Assembly (NCBI RefSeq): GCF_900188205.1
Contig: NZ_FZOH01000010.1
Coordinates: forward strand, 85,481-149,480
Direction of reading: 5' to 3'
DNA from: Geodermatophilus saharensis
Lineage (GTDB): Bacteria; Actinomycetota; Actinomycetes; Mycobacteriales; Geodermatophilaceae
Length of the DNA: 64,000 nucleotides
The notes beneath the pieces are model-generated. The model was given only the letters and a program-made list of their open reading frames with translations. It had not been told where the DNA came from and made no database searches. Positions 11,773 through 20,178 of the stretch are shown here, piece by piece. Position 1 is the first letter of the stretch; every line of letters starts with the position of its first letter. The position numbers and the translations under genes were made by a program.

Positions 11773-13371
11773 TCAGACGCGGGCCTTGAGGTCCTTGCGC
11801 AGGATCTTGCCGGCCGCGGACTTCGGCACCTGCTCGATGAACTCCACCGCCCGGATCTTCTTGTGCGGCGCCACCCGGGAGGCCACGAACTCCATGACCT
11901 CGTCCTCGCTGATCTCCGAGCCCGGCGCCCGCACCACGAAGGCCTTGGGCAGCTCCTCGCCGCTCTCCTCGTCCTTGACCCCGATGACGGCGGCGTCGGC
12001 GATCTGCGGGTTGCCGACCAGCACGGCCTCGAGCTCGGCCGGGGCCACCTGGTAGCCCTTGTACTTGATGAGCTCCTTGACCCGGTCGACGACGGTGTAG
12101 CAGCCGTTGGCGTCCACGATCGCGACGTCGCCGGTGTGCAGCCAGCCGTCGGCGTCGAGGGTGTCGGCGGTGGCCTTCTCGTTGTTGAGGTAGCCCTTCA
12201 TCACCTGGGGGCCGCGCACCCAGAGCTCACCGCGCTCGCCGGGGGCGGCGTCCTCACCGGTGGAGGGGTCCACCAGCCGGCACTCGGTGTTGGGGATCGC
12301 CAGGCCCACCGAGCCCTTGGGGACCTCGCCGGGGAAGCCCTCCGGCTCGCCGCCGTGGTCGGGGGTGGTGTGCGAGACCGGGGACAGCTCGGTCATGCCG
12401 TACCCCTGGCCCACGGTGACGCCGCTGTCGGCGCCGCGGCGCAGCCGCGCCTGCGCGGCCTGGGCCAGCGCCTCGTCCAGCGGTGCCGCGCCCGAGAGGA
12501 TGGAGGTCAGCGACGACAGGTCGAACTGGTCGACCATCGGGTGCTTGGCCAGCGCCAGCAGGATCGGCGGGGCCACGAACGCGCGGGTGATCTTCTGGTC
12601 CTGGATGGTGCGCAGGAACTGCTCGAGGTCGAACCGCGGCAGGGTCACGACGGCGCCGCCCCAGGCCAGCCCCTGGTTCATCAGCACGGTCAGGCCGTAG
12701 ATGTGGAAGAACGGCAGGACGGCGATGATCCGCTCGTCGGCGCCCAGCTGGATCAGCGGGCGGCACTGGGCGACGTTGGCCACCAGGTTGCGGTGGGTCA
12801 GCATCACGCCCTTGGGCAGGCCGGTGGTGCCGCTGGAGTAGGGCAGCGTGACCAGGTCGTTCGCCGGGTCGATGTCGACCTGCACCGACGGCGCGTCGCT
12901 GCTGATCAGGTCGAGCAGCGAGGCGTGGCCCTCGGCGCCGTCCATGACGATCACCTCGTCCACCGGCGCCTGCTCGACGGCCTCCAGCGCCCGGTCGAGG
13001 AAGGGCGAGACGGTGACGAGCACCTTCGCGCCGGAGTCCTTCAGCTGGAAGGCGACCTCGTGGGCGGTGTAGAGGGAGTTGATCGGGCTCATCACGCAGC
13101 CGGCCTTGGCGATCCCGTGGAACACCACCGGGTACCACATGGTGTTCGGGCACAGCACCGCGACGACGTCGCCCTTGCGCAGCCCGCGGGCGGCGAGCGC
13201 GGCCGCGACCCGGTCGACGTAGGTGGCCAGCTGGCCGTGGCTGATCGAGTCACCGGTCAGGCCGTCGACGAGCGCCGGCGCGTCGGGCTTCTCCCGCCCC
13301 GCGGCGAGGACGAAGTCAGGGACCGACAGGTCCGGGATCTCGACGTCGGGGTAACGACTGGCCAGAGCCAC
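11773..13371 (-). CDS. Acyl/aryl-CoA ligase (4-coumarate-CoA ligase-like)
   Basis: A 532-residue member of the ANL superfamily, which activates a carboxylic acid as an acyl-adenylate and transfers it to CoA. The AMP-binding P-loop is YSSGTTGLPKGVMLTHRN (about residue 180), followed by GYGMTELSP, the hinge region TGDVAIVDANG, and the C-terminal catalytic Lys in KSAAGKILRKDL. The arrangement resembles plant-type 4-coumarate-CoA ligases and fatty-acyl or aryl ligases of soil actinobacteria; the exact acid is unknown. GTG 13371 has GAGGAGGAG upstream. It is a single gene with its own upstream region. Confidence 0.88.
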   Translation of the reverse strand: MALASRYPDVEIPDLSVPDFVLAAGREKPDAPALVDGLTGDSISHGQLATYVDRVAAALAARGLRKGDVVAVLCPNTMWYPVVFHGIAKAGCVMSPINSLYTAHEVAFQLKDSGAKVLVTVSPFLDRALEAVEQAPVDEVIVMDGAEGHASLLDLISSDAPSVQVDIDPANDLVTLPYSSGTTGLPKGVMLTHRNLVANVAQCRPLIQLGADERIIAVLPFFHIYGLTVLMNQGLAWGGAVVTLPRFDLEQFLRTIQDQKITRAFVAPPILLALAKHPMVDQFDLSSLTSILSGAAPLDEALAQAAQARLRRGADSGVTVGQGYGMTELSPVSHTTPDHGGEPEGFPGEVPKGSVGLAIPNTECRLVDPSTGEDAAPGERGELWVRGPQVMKGYLNNEKATADTLDADGWLHTGDVAIVDANGCYTVVDRVKELIKYKGYQVAPAELEAVLVGNPQIADAAVIGVKDEESGEELPKAFVVRAPGSEISEDEVMEFVASRVAPHKKIRAVEFIEQVPKSAAGKILRKDLKARV

Positions 13372-13509
13372 GGTGCTCCTCCTCAGCGGGGACGTAGTGG
13401 CGCCAGTCTCACACCCGGGCTGTGGTGCAGGACGCGGGGGTTACTCGCCAGTTGCGTTCGCCGCGCCCGGTCCGCCGCCGCGCCGCACTGCCAGGTCACC
13501 CGATCGTGC

Positions 13510-13560
13510 GGGGACCCGCGGTGCGGGGACCCGCGGTGCAGGGACCCGCGGTGCAGGGGA
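13510..13560. repeat. 15-bp tandem repeat, 3.4 copies
   Basis: Three copies of (G/A)GGGACCCGCGGTGC plus a partial fourth, head to tail between the start of the CoA ligase and the stop of the acetamidase gene. Each unit contains CCGCGG, so the array can fold in several registers. It begins 138 bases upstream of the ligase start. Confidence 0.85.
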
Positions 13561-13568
13561 CGCGACGG

Positions 13569-14507
13569 TCAGCGGACGGCGCCGGGCGGCAGGACGGCGT
13601 GGACCCCGAAGACCTGGTTGGCCACCTGGGTCACCCGCAGGTCGACCACCACGCCGGCCAGCGCCATGGCGTCGGACCGGGAGGCCCCGTGCAGCGCGCC
13701 GATCAGGTCGAGCATCGCGTCCATCGCCTCCGCCGCGGCCTCGTCGAGGTCGTCGCCGATCCCGAGGCACACCCAGCCGGCGGGGGTGCTAGCCACCGGG
13801 GTCGCCAGCGGCCGGCCGAACAGGTCGTCGCGGACGTCGAGGGTGAGGTCGGCGCGCTCGGCCCCGCACTCGATCGCCGCGCCGCTCACCTCGCCGTCGC
13901 CCTGGGCCGCGTGCGCGTCGCCGACGCTGAGCAGCGCGCCGTCCACCGGGATGGGCAGGTAGAGCGTGCTGCCGGCCACCAGCGCGCGGCAGTCGAGGTT
14001 CCCGCCGTGCCGGCGGGGCGGGATCGTCGAGTGCCGGCCCGGCTCGGCCGGCGGCATGCCGATGATGCCGAGGAAGGGCGAGACGGCGACGGTGTGGCCG
14101 TGCTGGTTGCGCGCGGTGCCGGCGGCCGCGTCGATGCGCCAGCGGTGCACCGTCGGCCGGAGGCCGCCGACCCGGGCGTTCCAGGCGGTGTCGGCCAGGC
14201 CGGCGAAGCCGGTGCCCCACGCCGCCGGGACGACGGCGCCGATGCCGACCTCGAGCACCTGTCCCGCGCGGGCGCCGCGCACCTCGACCGGGCCGGTCAG
14301 GGCGTGACCGTCGCCCGGGGTGTACCGCGGGTCCCGCCGGCGGTCGGCGACGTCGCCACCGGTGTCGGGCTCGACGAACCAGCCGGAGTCGAGGGTCGTG
14401 AACCGGACCGTCGCGCCCGGGTCGACGGTGAGCGCCGGCGGCAGGTCGCGGTCGAACCAGCCGTGCAGCGTGCCGGGGCCGGGCCGCAGCGTCGGGACGG
14501 CGTCCAC
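13569..14507 (-). CDS. Acetamidase/formamidase family protein
   Basis: A 312-residue amidohydrolase of the acetamidase/formamidase family, which releases ammonia from short amides. It shows the family's beta-rich order: LHGWFDRDLPPALTVDPGATVRF, then DTGGDV, GHALTGPVEVRGARAGQVLEV, and later RHGGNLDCRALVAGSTLYLPI, GDAHAAQGDGEV and the C-terminal MDAMLDLI region. GTG 14507 begins one base after the stop of folP2, so the two genes are co-transcribed. The pairing with folP2 has no obvious metabolic reason. No signal peptide. Confidence 0.87.
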   Translation of the reverse strand: MDAVPTLRPGPGTLHGWFDRDLPPALTVDPGATVRFTTLDSGWFVEPDTGGDVADRRRDPRYTPGDGHALTGPVEVRGARAGQVLEVGIGAVVPAAWGTGFAGLADTAWNARVGGLRPTVHRWRIDAAAGTARNQHGHTVAVSPFLGIIGMPPAEPGRHSTIPPRRHGGNLDCRALVAGSTLYLPIPVDGALLSVGDAHAAQGDGEVSGAAIECGAERADLTLDVRDDLFGRPLATPVASTPAGWVCLGIGDDLDEAAAEAMDAMLDLIGALHGASRSDAMALAGVVVDLRVTQVANQVFGVHAVLPPGAVR

Positions 14508-14508
14508 G

Positions 14509-15369
14509 TCAGGCCAGCCCGCGGGTGGTGCGCGCCGGCGGGCGGTCGCCGCGGATGGCGGCGACCATGTCCAGCGTCTGCCGGGTCGCGGCGACGTCGT
14601 GGGCGCGGAACACCCGCGCGCCCAGCCACGCGCTGACCGCCGTCGCCGCGAGCGTGCCGGTGAGCCGCTGCTCCAGCGGGACGTCGAGGGTCTCGCCGAC
14701 GAAGTCCTTGTTCGACAGGGCCACCAGCACCGGCCAGCCGGTGGCCACCAGCTCGCCGAGCCGCCGGGTGGCCTCCAGCGAGTGGCGGGTGTTCTTGCCG
14801 AAGTCGTGGCCGGGGTCGACCAGCACCCGCTCGGGGTCGACGCCCGCGGCCACCGCGGCGTCGGCGAGCGCCGTCGTCCGCGCGACGACGTCGGCCAGGA
14901 CGTCGTCGTACTGCACCCGGTGCGGCCGGGTGCGCGGCGGCAGCCCGCCGGCGTGCGTGCACACGATCCCCGCGCCCGCCGCGGCCGCCACGTGGGCCAG
15001 CTCGGGGTCGACGCCGCCCCACGCGTCGTTGACGACGTCGGCACCCGCGGCGAGCACCTCCCGCGCCACCTCCGCCCGCCAGGTGTCGATGGAGATCGGC
15101 AGGTCGGGGTGCGCGGCCCGGATCGCGGCGACCAGGTCGACGGTGCGGCGGATCTCCTCGGCGGCGTCGACCTCCTCGCCGGGCGCGGCCTTCACCCCGC
15201 CGACGTCGACCACGTCCGCGCCCTCGTCGACGACCCGGTCCACCCGCTCGACGGCGGCGGCGAGCTCGTAGGTGGCACCGCGGTCGTAGAACGAGTCGGG
15301 CGTGCGGTTCACGATGGCCATCACCACCAGACCGCCGTCGGGCACGTCCAGCCGGCCCAGTCGCAGCAC
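14509..15369 (-). CDS. folP2: Dihydropteroate synthase family protein, FolP2 type
   Basis: A 286-residue TIM barrel of the pterin-binding family. The start VLRLGRLDVPDGGLVVMAIVNRTPDSFYDRG matches mycobacterial FolP2 rather than FolP1, where the equivalent reads NVTxDSFSDGG. Other pterin-site motifs are VVDVGGVKAAPG, SIDTW, VNDAWGG, DPGHDFGKNT and SNKDFVGE. In M. tuberculosis FolP2 has no measurable dihydropteroate synthase activity, so a role in folate synthesis should not be assumed. GTG 15369 is 87 bases from the divergent MaoC gene. Confidence 0.85.
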   Translation of the reverse strand: MLRLGRLDVPDGGLVVMAIVNRTPDSFYDRGATYELAAAVERVDRVVDEGADVVDVGGVKAAPGEEVDAAEEIRRTVDLVAAIRAAHPDLPISIDTWRAEVAREVLAAGADVVNDAWGGVDPELAHVAAAAGAGIVCTHAGGLPPRTRPHRVQYDDVLADVVARTTALADAAVAAGVDPERVLVDPGHDFGKNTRHSLEATRRLGELVATGWPVLVALSNKDFVGETLDVPLEQRLTGTLAATAVSAWLGARVFRAHDVAATRQTLDMVAAIRGDRPPARTTRGLA

Positions 15370-15456
15370 CCGTCGCCCCCGTCCCCGTCGCCGGTGTGGT
15401 GGAGTCAGCCAACCAGACCACCCGCGACACCGATCCAGGACACAGGAGGACAGGCG

Positions 15457-15918
15457 ATGGCGCAGACCACCGTGGAGGGCATCGACGGCGTGCTGGCGAA
15501 GGTCGGCCAGCACCTCGGGCACAGCGACTGGCTGGAGATCACCCAGGAGCAGGTGAACCAGTTCGCCGAGGCCACCCACGACCACCAGTGGATCCACGTC
15601 GACGTCGAGCGGGCGAAGCGGGAGAGCCCCTTCGGCGGCCCGATCGCGCACGGCTACCTGACGCTGTCGCTGGTGTCGGCGCTGACCGCGCAGATCATCG
15701 ACGCGAAGGGCTTCGGGATGGGCGTCAACTACGGCGCCGACCGGATCCGCTTCATCTCGCCGGTGCCGGTCGGTGCCCGCATCCGCGCCTCGGCGACCCT
15801 CAACGACGCCAAGCAGTTCGAGGGCGGCGTGCAGATGAACCTCGGCATCACCATGGAGATCGAGGGCGCGCCGAAGCCGGCGATGGTGGCCTCGATCCTC
15901 TTCCGCCGCTACGTCTGA
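15457..15918 (+). CDS. MaoC-like (R)-specific enoyl-CoA hydratase/dehydratase
   Basis: A 153-residue single hot-dog-fold protein. The catalytic segment is FAEATHDHQWIHVDVERAK (Asp and His of the hydratase motif), then GPIAHGYLTLSL and NYGADRIRFISPVPVG. Proteins of this kind hydrate trans-2-enoyl-CoA or act as dehydratase subunits in fatty-acid metabolism and usually form dimers. ATG 15457 has a strong AGGAGGA. It is monocistronic, followed directly by a long perfect palindrome. Confidence 0.88.
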   Translation: MAQTTVEGIDGVLAKVGQHLGHSDWLEITQEQVNQFAEATHDHQWIHVDVERAKRESPFGGPIAHGYLTLSLVSALTAQIIDAKGFGMGVNYGADRIRFISPVPVGARIRASATLNDAKQFEGGVQMNLGITMEIEGAPKPAMVASILFRRYV

Positions 15919-15922
15919 GGCC

Positions 15923-15965
15923 TGCACTTCCGCGGATGTGCCCCGGGCACATCCGCGGAAGTGCA
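15923..15965. terminator. 43-base perfect palindrome (family R1) as convergent terminator
   Basis: Two 20-base arms (15923-15942 and 15946-15965) are exact inverted repeats around a 3-base loop; each arm begins or ends with TGCACTTCCGCGGA. It lies 4 bases after the MaoC stop and 3 before the stop of the convergent hydrolase gene. Confidence 0.8.
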
Positions 15966-15968
15966 CGG

Positions 15969-17225
15969 TCAGACGACGATGGCCTGGTTGACCAGGGCCC
16001 GCAGGTAGGCGCGGATCGGCAGCGTGCTCGAGGGCAGCAGCTGGGTGAAGAACGTGACGACGACGTCCTCGACCGGGTCGACGTAGAACGCCGTCGACGC
16101 CGCACCGCCCCAGCTGTAGTCCCCGGTGCTGGCGACCCCGCCGTAGCGCGCCGGGTCGATCACCATCGAGAAGCCCAGGCCGAAGCCGACCCCGCGCAGC
16201 GGCGTCTCGGCGAACAGCGGCCGGCCGAAGGCCTCCAGGTCGGCGTCGCCGGGCAGGTGGTTGCGCACCATGTGCGCCAGCGTGCGCGGGCCCAGCAGCC
16301 GCCCGCCGTCGTAGGAGCCGCCGCGGCGCAGCATCTCGCAGAAGCGCAGGTAGTCCGCCGCCGTCGAGACCAGCCCGCCGCCGCCGGAGAGGAACGTGGG
16401 CCGGGTGAGCGCCGCCTGGCCCATGGCGTCGATCGGCGCGTACCCGGTGGGCGCCCCGCCGGGCTGCCCGGGGACGGCGGCGTAGAGCCGGGCGAGGGAG
16501 TCGACGTCGTCCGCCTCCCGCAGGCCGAAGGAGGTGTCGGTCATCCCGAGCGGGGCGAACACCCGCTCCTGGAAGAACACGTCGAGCGTCTGGCCGGAGA
16601 CCACCTCCACCAGCCGGCCCAGCACGTCGGTGGAGACCCCGTAGTTCCACTCCGACCCGGGCTGGAAGACCAGCGGGACCGAGGCCCACTGCCGGCAGGC
16701 CTCGGCGGAGTCGACGCCGGGCGGGGTGCCCCACTCGTGGCCCATCGCGCGGTACATGGCGTCGACCGGGTGGGCGTGGTGGAAGCCGTAGGTCAGCCCC
16801 GAGGTGTGGGTGAGCAGGTGCCGGATGCGGATCGGCTCGATCTGCGGCTGGGTGACCGGCTTCTGCGCCGACCCGGCCACGTAGACCCGCGTCTCGGCGA
16901 ACTCCGGCAGCCACCGGGCGATCGGGTCGCCGAGCTCGAAGGCGCCCTCCTCGTACAGCATCATCGCCGCGACCGAGGTGACCGGCTTGGTCATCGAGAA
17001 GATGCGCCAGCGGGTGTCCTCCTCGACCGGCCGGCCGTTCTCGACGTCCCGCGAGCCGTAGCGGCCCACGTGTGCCAGCCGGCCGTGCCGGGACACCGTG
17101 ACCAGGAAGCCGGGCAGCTGCCCGTCGTCGACCCAGCGGGCCAGCCGCCGGTCGAGGCGCTCCAGCCGGGTGCCGTCGAGGCCGACCTCGGCGGGGTCGG
17201 TGTCGTGGGTCAGTCCGCTCGTCAC
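15969..17225 (-). CDS. Beta-lactamase-like serine hydrolase (class C / esterase type)
   Basis: A 418-residue penicillin-binding-fold hydrolase. The nucleophile motif SxxK is FSMTKPV (about residue 78), the Tyr motif is NYGVSTDVLGRL, and HTSGLTYGFHH and the GGAASTAFYVDP region follow. The missing signal peptide and the YGxxxDVLG form fit EstB-like carboxylesterases and D-aminopeptidase relatives better than a true secreted beta-lactamase. GTG 17225 is favoured because GGAGG lies 5 bases upstream; a longer frame to 17276 is possible. Substrate unknown. Confidence 0.85.
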   Translation of the reverse strand: MTSGLTHDTDPAEVGLDGTRLERLDRRLARWVDDGQLPGFLVTVSRHGRLAHVGRYGSRDVENGRPVEEDTRWRIFSMTKPVTSVAAMMLYEEGAFELGDPIARWLPEFAETRVYVAGSAQKPVTQPQIEPIRIRHLLTHTSGLTYGFHHAHPVDAMYRAMGHEWGTPPGVDSAEACRQWASVPLVFQPGSEWNYGVSTDVLGRLVEVVSGQTLDVFFQERVFAPLGMTDTSFGLREADDVDSLARLYAAVPGQPGGAPTGYAPIDAMGQAALTRPTFLSGGGGLVSTAADYLRFCEMLRRGGSYDGGRLLGPRTLAHMVRNHLPGDADLEAFGRPLFAETPLRGVGFGLGFSMVIDPARYGGVASTGDYSWGGAASTAFYVDPVEDVVVTFFTQLLPSSTLPIRAYLRALVNQAIVV

Positions 17226-17327
17226 GCGTGCCTCCGTCCCGGTGCCGTCCCCCTCGGGCGGCGCCTGCCTGCGCATCCTGACCCATGGGTGTGCAGCGGG
17301 TCACAGGGAGGCAGGCGCCGCCCCGGC

Positions 17328-17387
17328 GGGGACGCGGCGGGTCACACCGGGACGTCGCAGGGGACGCGGCGGGTCACACCGGGACGT
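17328..17387. repeat. 28-bp direct repeat spanning the end of hupB
   Basis: An identical 28-base unit occurs at 17328-17355 and 17360-17387 (period 32). The second copy contains the last four sense codons and stop of hupB. A shorter degenerate copy, CAGCGGGTCACAGGGA, lies just upstream at about 17295. Confidence 0.85.
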
Positions 17388-17658
17388 TGCTGGCGGCCTT
17401 CTTCAGGTTCGAGCCGGCGGTGACCTTGACGGTGTTGGCGGCGGGGATGTCGATCGACTCGCCGGTCTGCGGGTTGCGGCCGGTCCGGGCCGACCGCTGC
17501 GTCCGCTCGACGGTCAGCAGACCGGAGACGGCGACCTTCTCGCCGCGGGTGATCGCGTCGACGAGCTCCTCCTGCAGGCCCGACAGGACGGCGTCCACGG
17601 TGGCGCTGGGCACGTCGGCGCGCTTGGCGATGGCGGTGACGAGTTCGGCCTTGTTCAC
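17374..17658 (-). CDS. hupB: HU-family nucleoid protein
   Basis: A 94-residue HU/IHF-family DNA-bending protein. MNKAELVTAIAKRADVPSATV starts the N-terminal helical dimer domain, and RTGRNPQTGESIDIPAA is the signature of the DNA-inserting beta arm. It lacks the long Lys/Ala-rich tail of mycobacterial HupB, ending NLKKAASNVPV, so it resembles Streptomyces HupA in architecture. GTG 17658 has GAGAGGATCCCC upstream. Its 3' end is duplicated in the DNA immediately downstream. Confidence 0.93.
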   Translation of the reverse strand: MNKAELVTAIAKRADVPSATVDAVLSGLQEELVDAITRGEKVAVSGLLTVERTQRSARTGRNPQTGESIDIPAANTVKVTAGSNLKKAASNVPV

Positions 17659-17907
17659 GGGGATCCTCTCGTTGGGGGGCGCGGCCCGCCCGGTGCTCGG
17701 TGGGCCGCCGGTGACGGTGCCGGCCGCGGCGGCGCGGCCGGTCGCTCCCGGGCGGTCACCCGGGACGGACCGGTCCCCACGCGGGGGTCCGGCCCGGGGC
17801 ACCGTGTCACGACAGCGGGGTATCTGGCCAGTCCAGGGGCACGGAGGCACCCAGCCGAACCGCCGGTACCACCCGTCCCAGCGGGGGCGGGCGCCCGGGG
17901 TCCGACA

Positions 17908-17913
17908 TAGCGT
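17908..17913 (+). promoter_or_regulatory. -10 box of a leaderless transcript
   Basis: TAGCGT with 6 bases to the ATG at 17920; no ribosome binding site separates them beyond a short GAGGG that overlaps the presumed start. Confidence 0.55.
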
Positions 17914-17919
17914 GAGGGC

Positions 17920-18843
17920 ATGCCGCAGCTGCCCGGGACCGACCTGATCGTCAGCGACCTGTGCCTGGGCGGCAACGTCTTCGGCTGGACCGCCGACGAG
18001 CCGACGTCGCAGGCCGTGCTCGACCGTTTCGTCGACGCCGTCCCCAGCACCCAGCACCCGTTCGTCGACACCGCCGAGATGTACGGCGACGGCCGCTCCG
18101 AGCAGATCCTCGGCGGGTGGATGGCCGAGCGCGGCCTGCGCGACCGCGTGGTGGTGGCGACCAAGGCCTCACCGCAGCAGAAGGCCCACCCGCTGGCGGC
18201 CGCGGAGGTGAAGGCCGCCGCCGAGCGGTCGCTGCGCAACCTGCGGACCGACCGGATCGACCTCTACTACGCGCACTACGACGACGAGACGACCCCGCTG
18301 GAGGAGACGCTCACCGCCTTCGACGAGCTCGTGCGCGAGGGCAAGCTGCTGCACGTCGCGGCGTCGAACTACTCCCCGGCCCGGCTGACCGAGGCGCTGG
18401 AGACCTCCGAGCGGCTGGGCGTCACCCGGTACGTGGCGCTGCAGCCCCACTACAACCTCGTCGAGCGGGCCGACTACGAGAACGGCCTGCGCGACGTCGT
18501 CGCCGCGCACGGGCTGGGCTGCCTGCCCTACTTCGGCCTGGCCAAGGGGTTCCTGACCGGCAAGTACCGGGCCGGCGAGCGGGTCGACTCCCCGCGTGCC
18601 CCGCGCGCGCAGGCCTACGCGGGGGAGCGGGGCGACCGGGTGCTCGCCGCGCTGGCGGAGGTGGCGGCCGCGCACGGGGTCAGCCAGGCCGCGGTGGCGC
18701 TGCGCTGGCTGGCCGACCGGCCCACCGTCACCGCGCCGATCGCCAGCGCCCGCGACGTCGACCAGGTCGCCGACCTGCTGCCGGTGCTGGACCTGGTCCT
18801 CGCCGACGACGAGCGCGCCGCCCTGACCGCCGCCAGCGACTGA
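17920..18843 (+). CDS. Aldo/keto reductase
   Basis: A 307-residue NADPH-dependent oxidoreductase with an (alpha/beta)8 barrel. The catalytic tetrad can be placed: Asp and Tyr in FVDTAEMYGDGRSE, Lys in VVVATKAS, and His in YYAHYDDETTPLEET. The C-terminal phosphate-binding stretch is APIASARDVDQV. The sequence is nearest the AKR families that act on small aldehydes and ketones; the substrate is unknown. The A of ATG 17920 is probably also the transcription start. Confidence 0.9.
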   Translation: MPQLPGTDLIVSDLCLGGNVFGWTADEPTSQAVLDRFVDAVPSTQHPFVDTAEMYGDGRSEQILGGWMAERGLRDRVVVATKASPQQKAHPLAAAEVKAAAERSLRNLRTDRIDLYYAHYDDETTPLEETLTAFDELVREGKLLHVAASNYSPARLTEALETSERLGVTRYVALQPHYNLVERADYENGLRDVVAAHGLGCLPYFGLAKGFLTGKYRAGERVDSPRAPRAQAYAGERGDRVLAALAEVAAAHGVSQAAVALRWLADRPTVTAPIASARDVDQVADLLPVLDLVLADDERAALTAASD

Positions 18844-18850
18844 CGCGGGC

Positions 18851-18906
18851 GGCCCTCCTGCAGGGGCCCGCCGCGAGCGTGCGAGTGGCGGGGGGCAGGA
18901 GGGTCC
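18851..18906. terminator. Hairpin (family R3 relative) between convergent genes
   Basis: GGCCCTCCTGC pairs with GCAGGAGGGTCC across a loop that holds CGAGCGTGCGAG. It separates the stops of the aldo/keto reductase and the EAL gene. Its loop core, read on the minus strand, matches the CTCGCACGCTCG of the hairpin at 45791. Confidence 0.6.
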
Positions 18907-18910
18907 TTCG

Positions 18911-20005
18911 TCAACGGGCGGCCGCCGCGGAGGCGAGGTCCTCCACGCGCAGCAGGCCCAGCACCGCGCCGGTCGCGTCGGTGCAGACCACCGGGTCGAA
19001 GCGGTGGGCCGGCGGGCGGGTCAGCGCGCGGTGCAGCGTGCCGGGGACGTCGTCGGTCGGGCGGGCGCACAGCGACACCGGCGCGGTGTGCGCCAGCCCG
19101 GTGCGCGGGTCGGTCAGCCGCAGCGCCAGCGGCTCGCCCTGCGGCCCGACGAGCACCACCGGGGGGACGCCGGGGGAGGCCTCGGTGACCTCGCACTGGC
19201 GGACCGGCCGCAGCAGGCTCGCCACGGCCGACTCCGCCCGGGCGCGGGCGGCCTGGCCGCGGACCAGCGCGACGACCTCCGGGGCCAGCGGCGCGAACGA
19301 CGGCGAGGGCCGGCCGAGCAGCCAGCCCTGCGCCAGCGGCACGCCCAGCCGGGAGAAGGCGGCCAGCTCGCCGCGGGTCTCGATGCCCTCGGCGACCAGC
19401 CAGGCGTCGATGCGGGCGGCGAACTCGCCGACCACCCCCGCCAGCGCCGCACGCACCGGATCGGTGTCGGCACCGGCCACCAGTGACCGGTCGAGCTTGA
19501 CCAGCTGGGGTCGCAGCGCGGCCAGCTGCCGCAGGCCCGACCAGCCCGAGCCGGTGTCGTCGAGGGCCACCAGAGCGCCTCGGGCCCGCAGCGCGGCGAC
19601 CTCGACCCGCAGCGCGGCGAGGTCGGGCACCGGGGCGGACTCGGTCAGCTCGACGACGACGCGGCGCAGGTCCGGCCGGGTGGCCAGGGCAGCCTGCACC
19701 GGGCGGGTGCCGAGCAGGGCGGGGCTGACGTTGACGGAGAGGAAGGTGTCGGCGGGCAGCCCGGGCACCGCGGCGAGGGCCTTGTGCAGCGCCAGCGCCT
19801 CGAGCTCGGCGGCGACGCCGGCGTCGGCCGCCGCGGCGAACCACACGTCGGGGCCGGCGGTGCCGGGGAACCGGGCCAGCGCCTCGTAGCCGGCGACGCG
19901 GGCCCGCGCGAGGTCGACGACCGGCTGGAAGACCAGCGTCAGGTCGTCCGGGTCGGCGAGCAGCGGCCGGCAGTCCGGCAGCCTCCGCGTCAGCATCCCC
20001 GTCAT
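18911..20005 (-). CDS. EAL-domain cyclic-di-GMP phosphodiesterase
   Basis: A 364-residue cytosolic protein. The EAL domain covers about residues 20-240 and keeps EALAR (41-45), SVNVSPALL, VVELTES, ALDDTGSGWSGL, VKLDRSL and VAEGIET, so Mg binding and hydrolysis of cyclic di-GMP to pGpG are likely. The C-terminal 110 residues end in DPVVCTDATGAVLGLLRVEDLAS, which resembles a CBS or GGDEF-remnant module and may be regulatory. No membrane helix. The start is uncertain: ATG 20005 gives a compact N terminus, and an upstream GTG at 20062 adds 19 residues. It is divergent from the SpoIIE phosphatase. Confidence 0.82.
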   Translation of the reverse strand: MTGMLTRRLPDCRPLLADPDDLTLVFQPVVDLARARVAGYEALARFPGTAGPDVWFAAAADAGVAAELEALALHKALAAVPGLPADTFLSVNVSPALLGTRPVQAALATRPDLRRVVVELTESAPVPDLAALRVEVAALRARGALVALDDTGSGWSGLRQLAALRPQLVKLDRSLVAGADTDPVRAALAGVVGEFAARIDAWLVAEGIETRGELAAFSRLGVPLAQGWLLGRPSPSFAPLAPEVVALVRGQAARARAESAVASLLRPVRQCEVTEASPGVPPVVLVGPQGEPLALRLTDPRTGLAHTAPVSLCARPTDDVPGTLHRALTRPPAHRFDPVVCTDATGAVLGLLRVEDLASAAAAR

Positions 20006-20178
20006 GCGCCGACCATCGGCCCCGGCCGACGGCCGCTCGACCTGCGGCTCCCACAGCCTCACCCGGCCGGGTGACGACCCGTCCGGGGAGGAAGGCCGGA
20101 CGGTCGGTTCCGTTCCGCTACACGCGTGGCAGCATGGTCGGCTGCGGCCGCCCGGGCCGCGCCTGGCCGAGGAGGGCC

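Noticed and set aside
20006..20062. Longer start for the EAL protein
   Set aside because: No ribosome binding site and no similarity to family N termini; kept as an alternative only.
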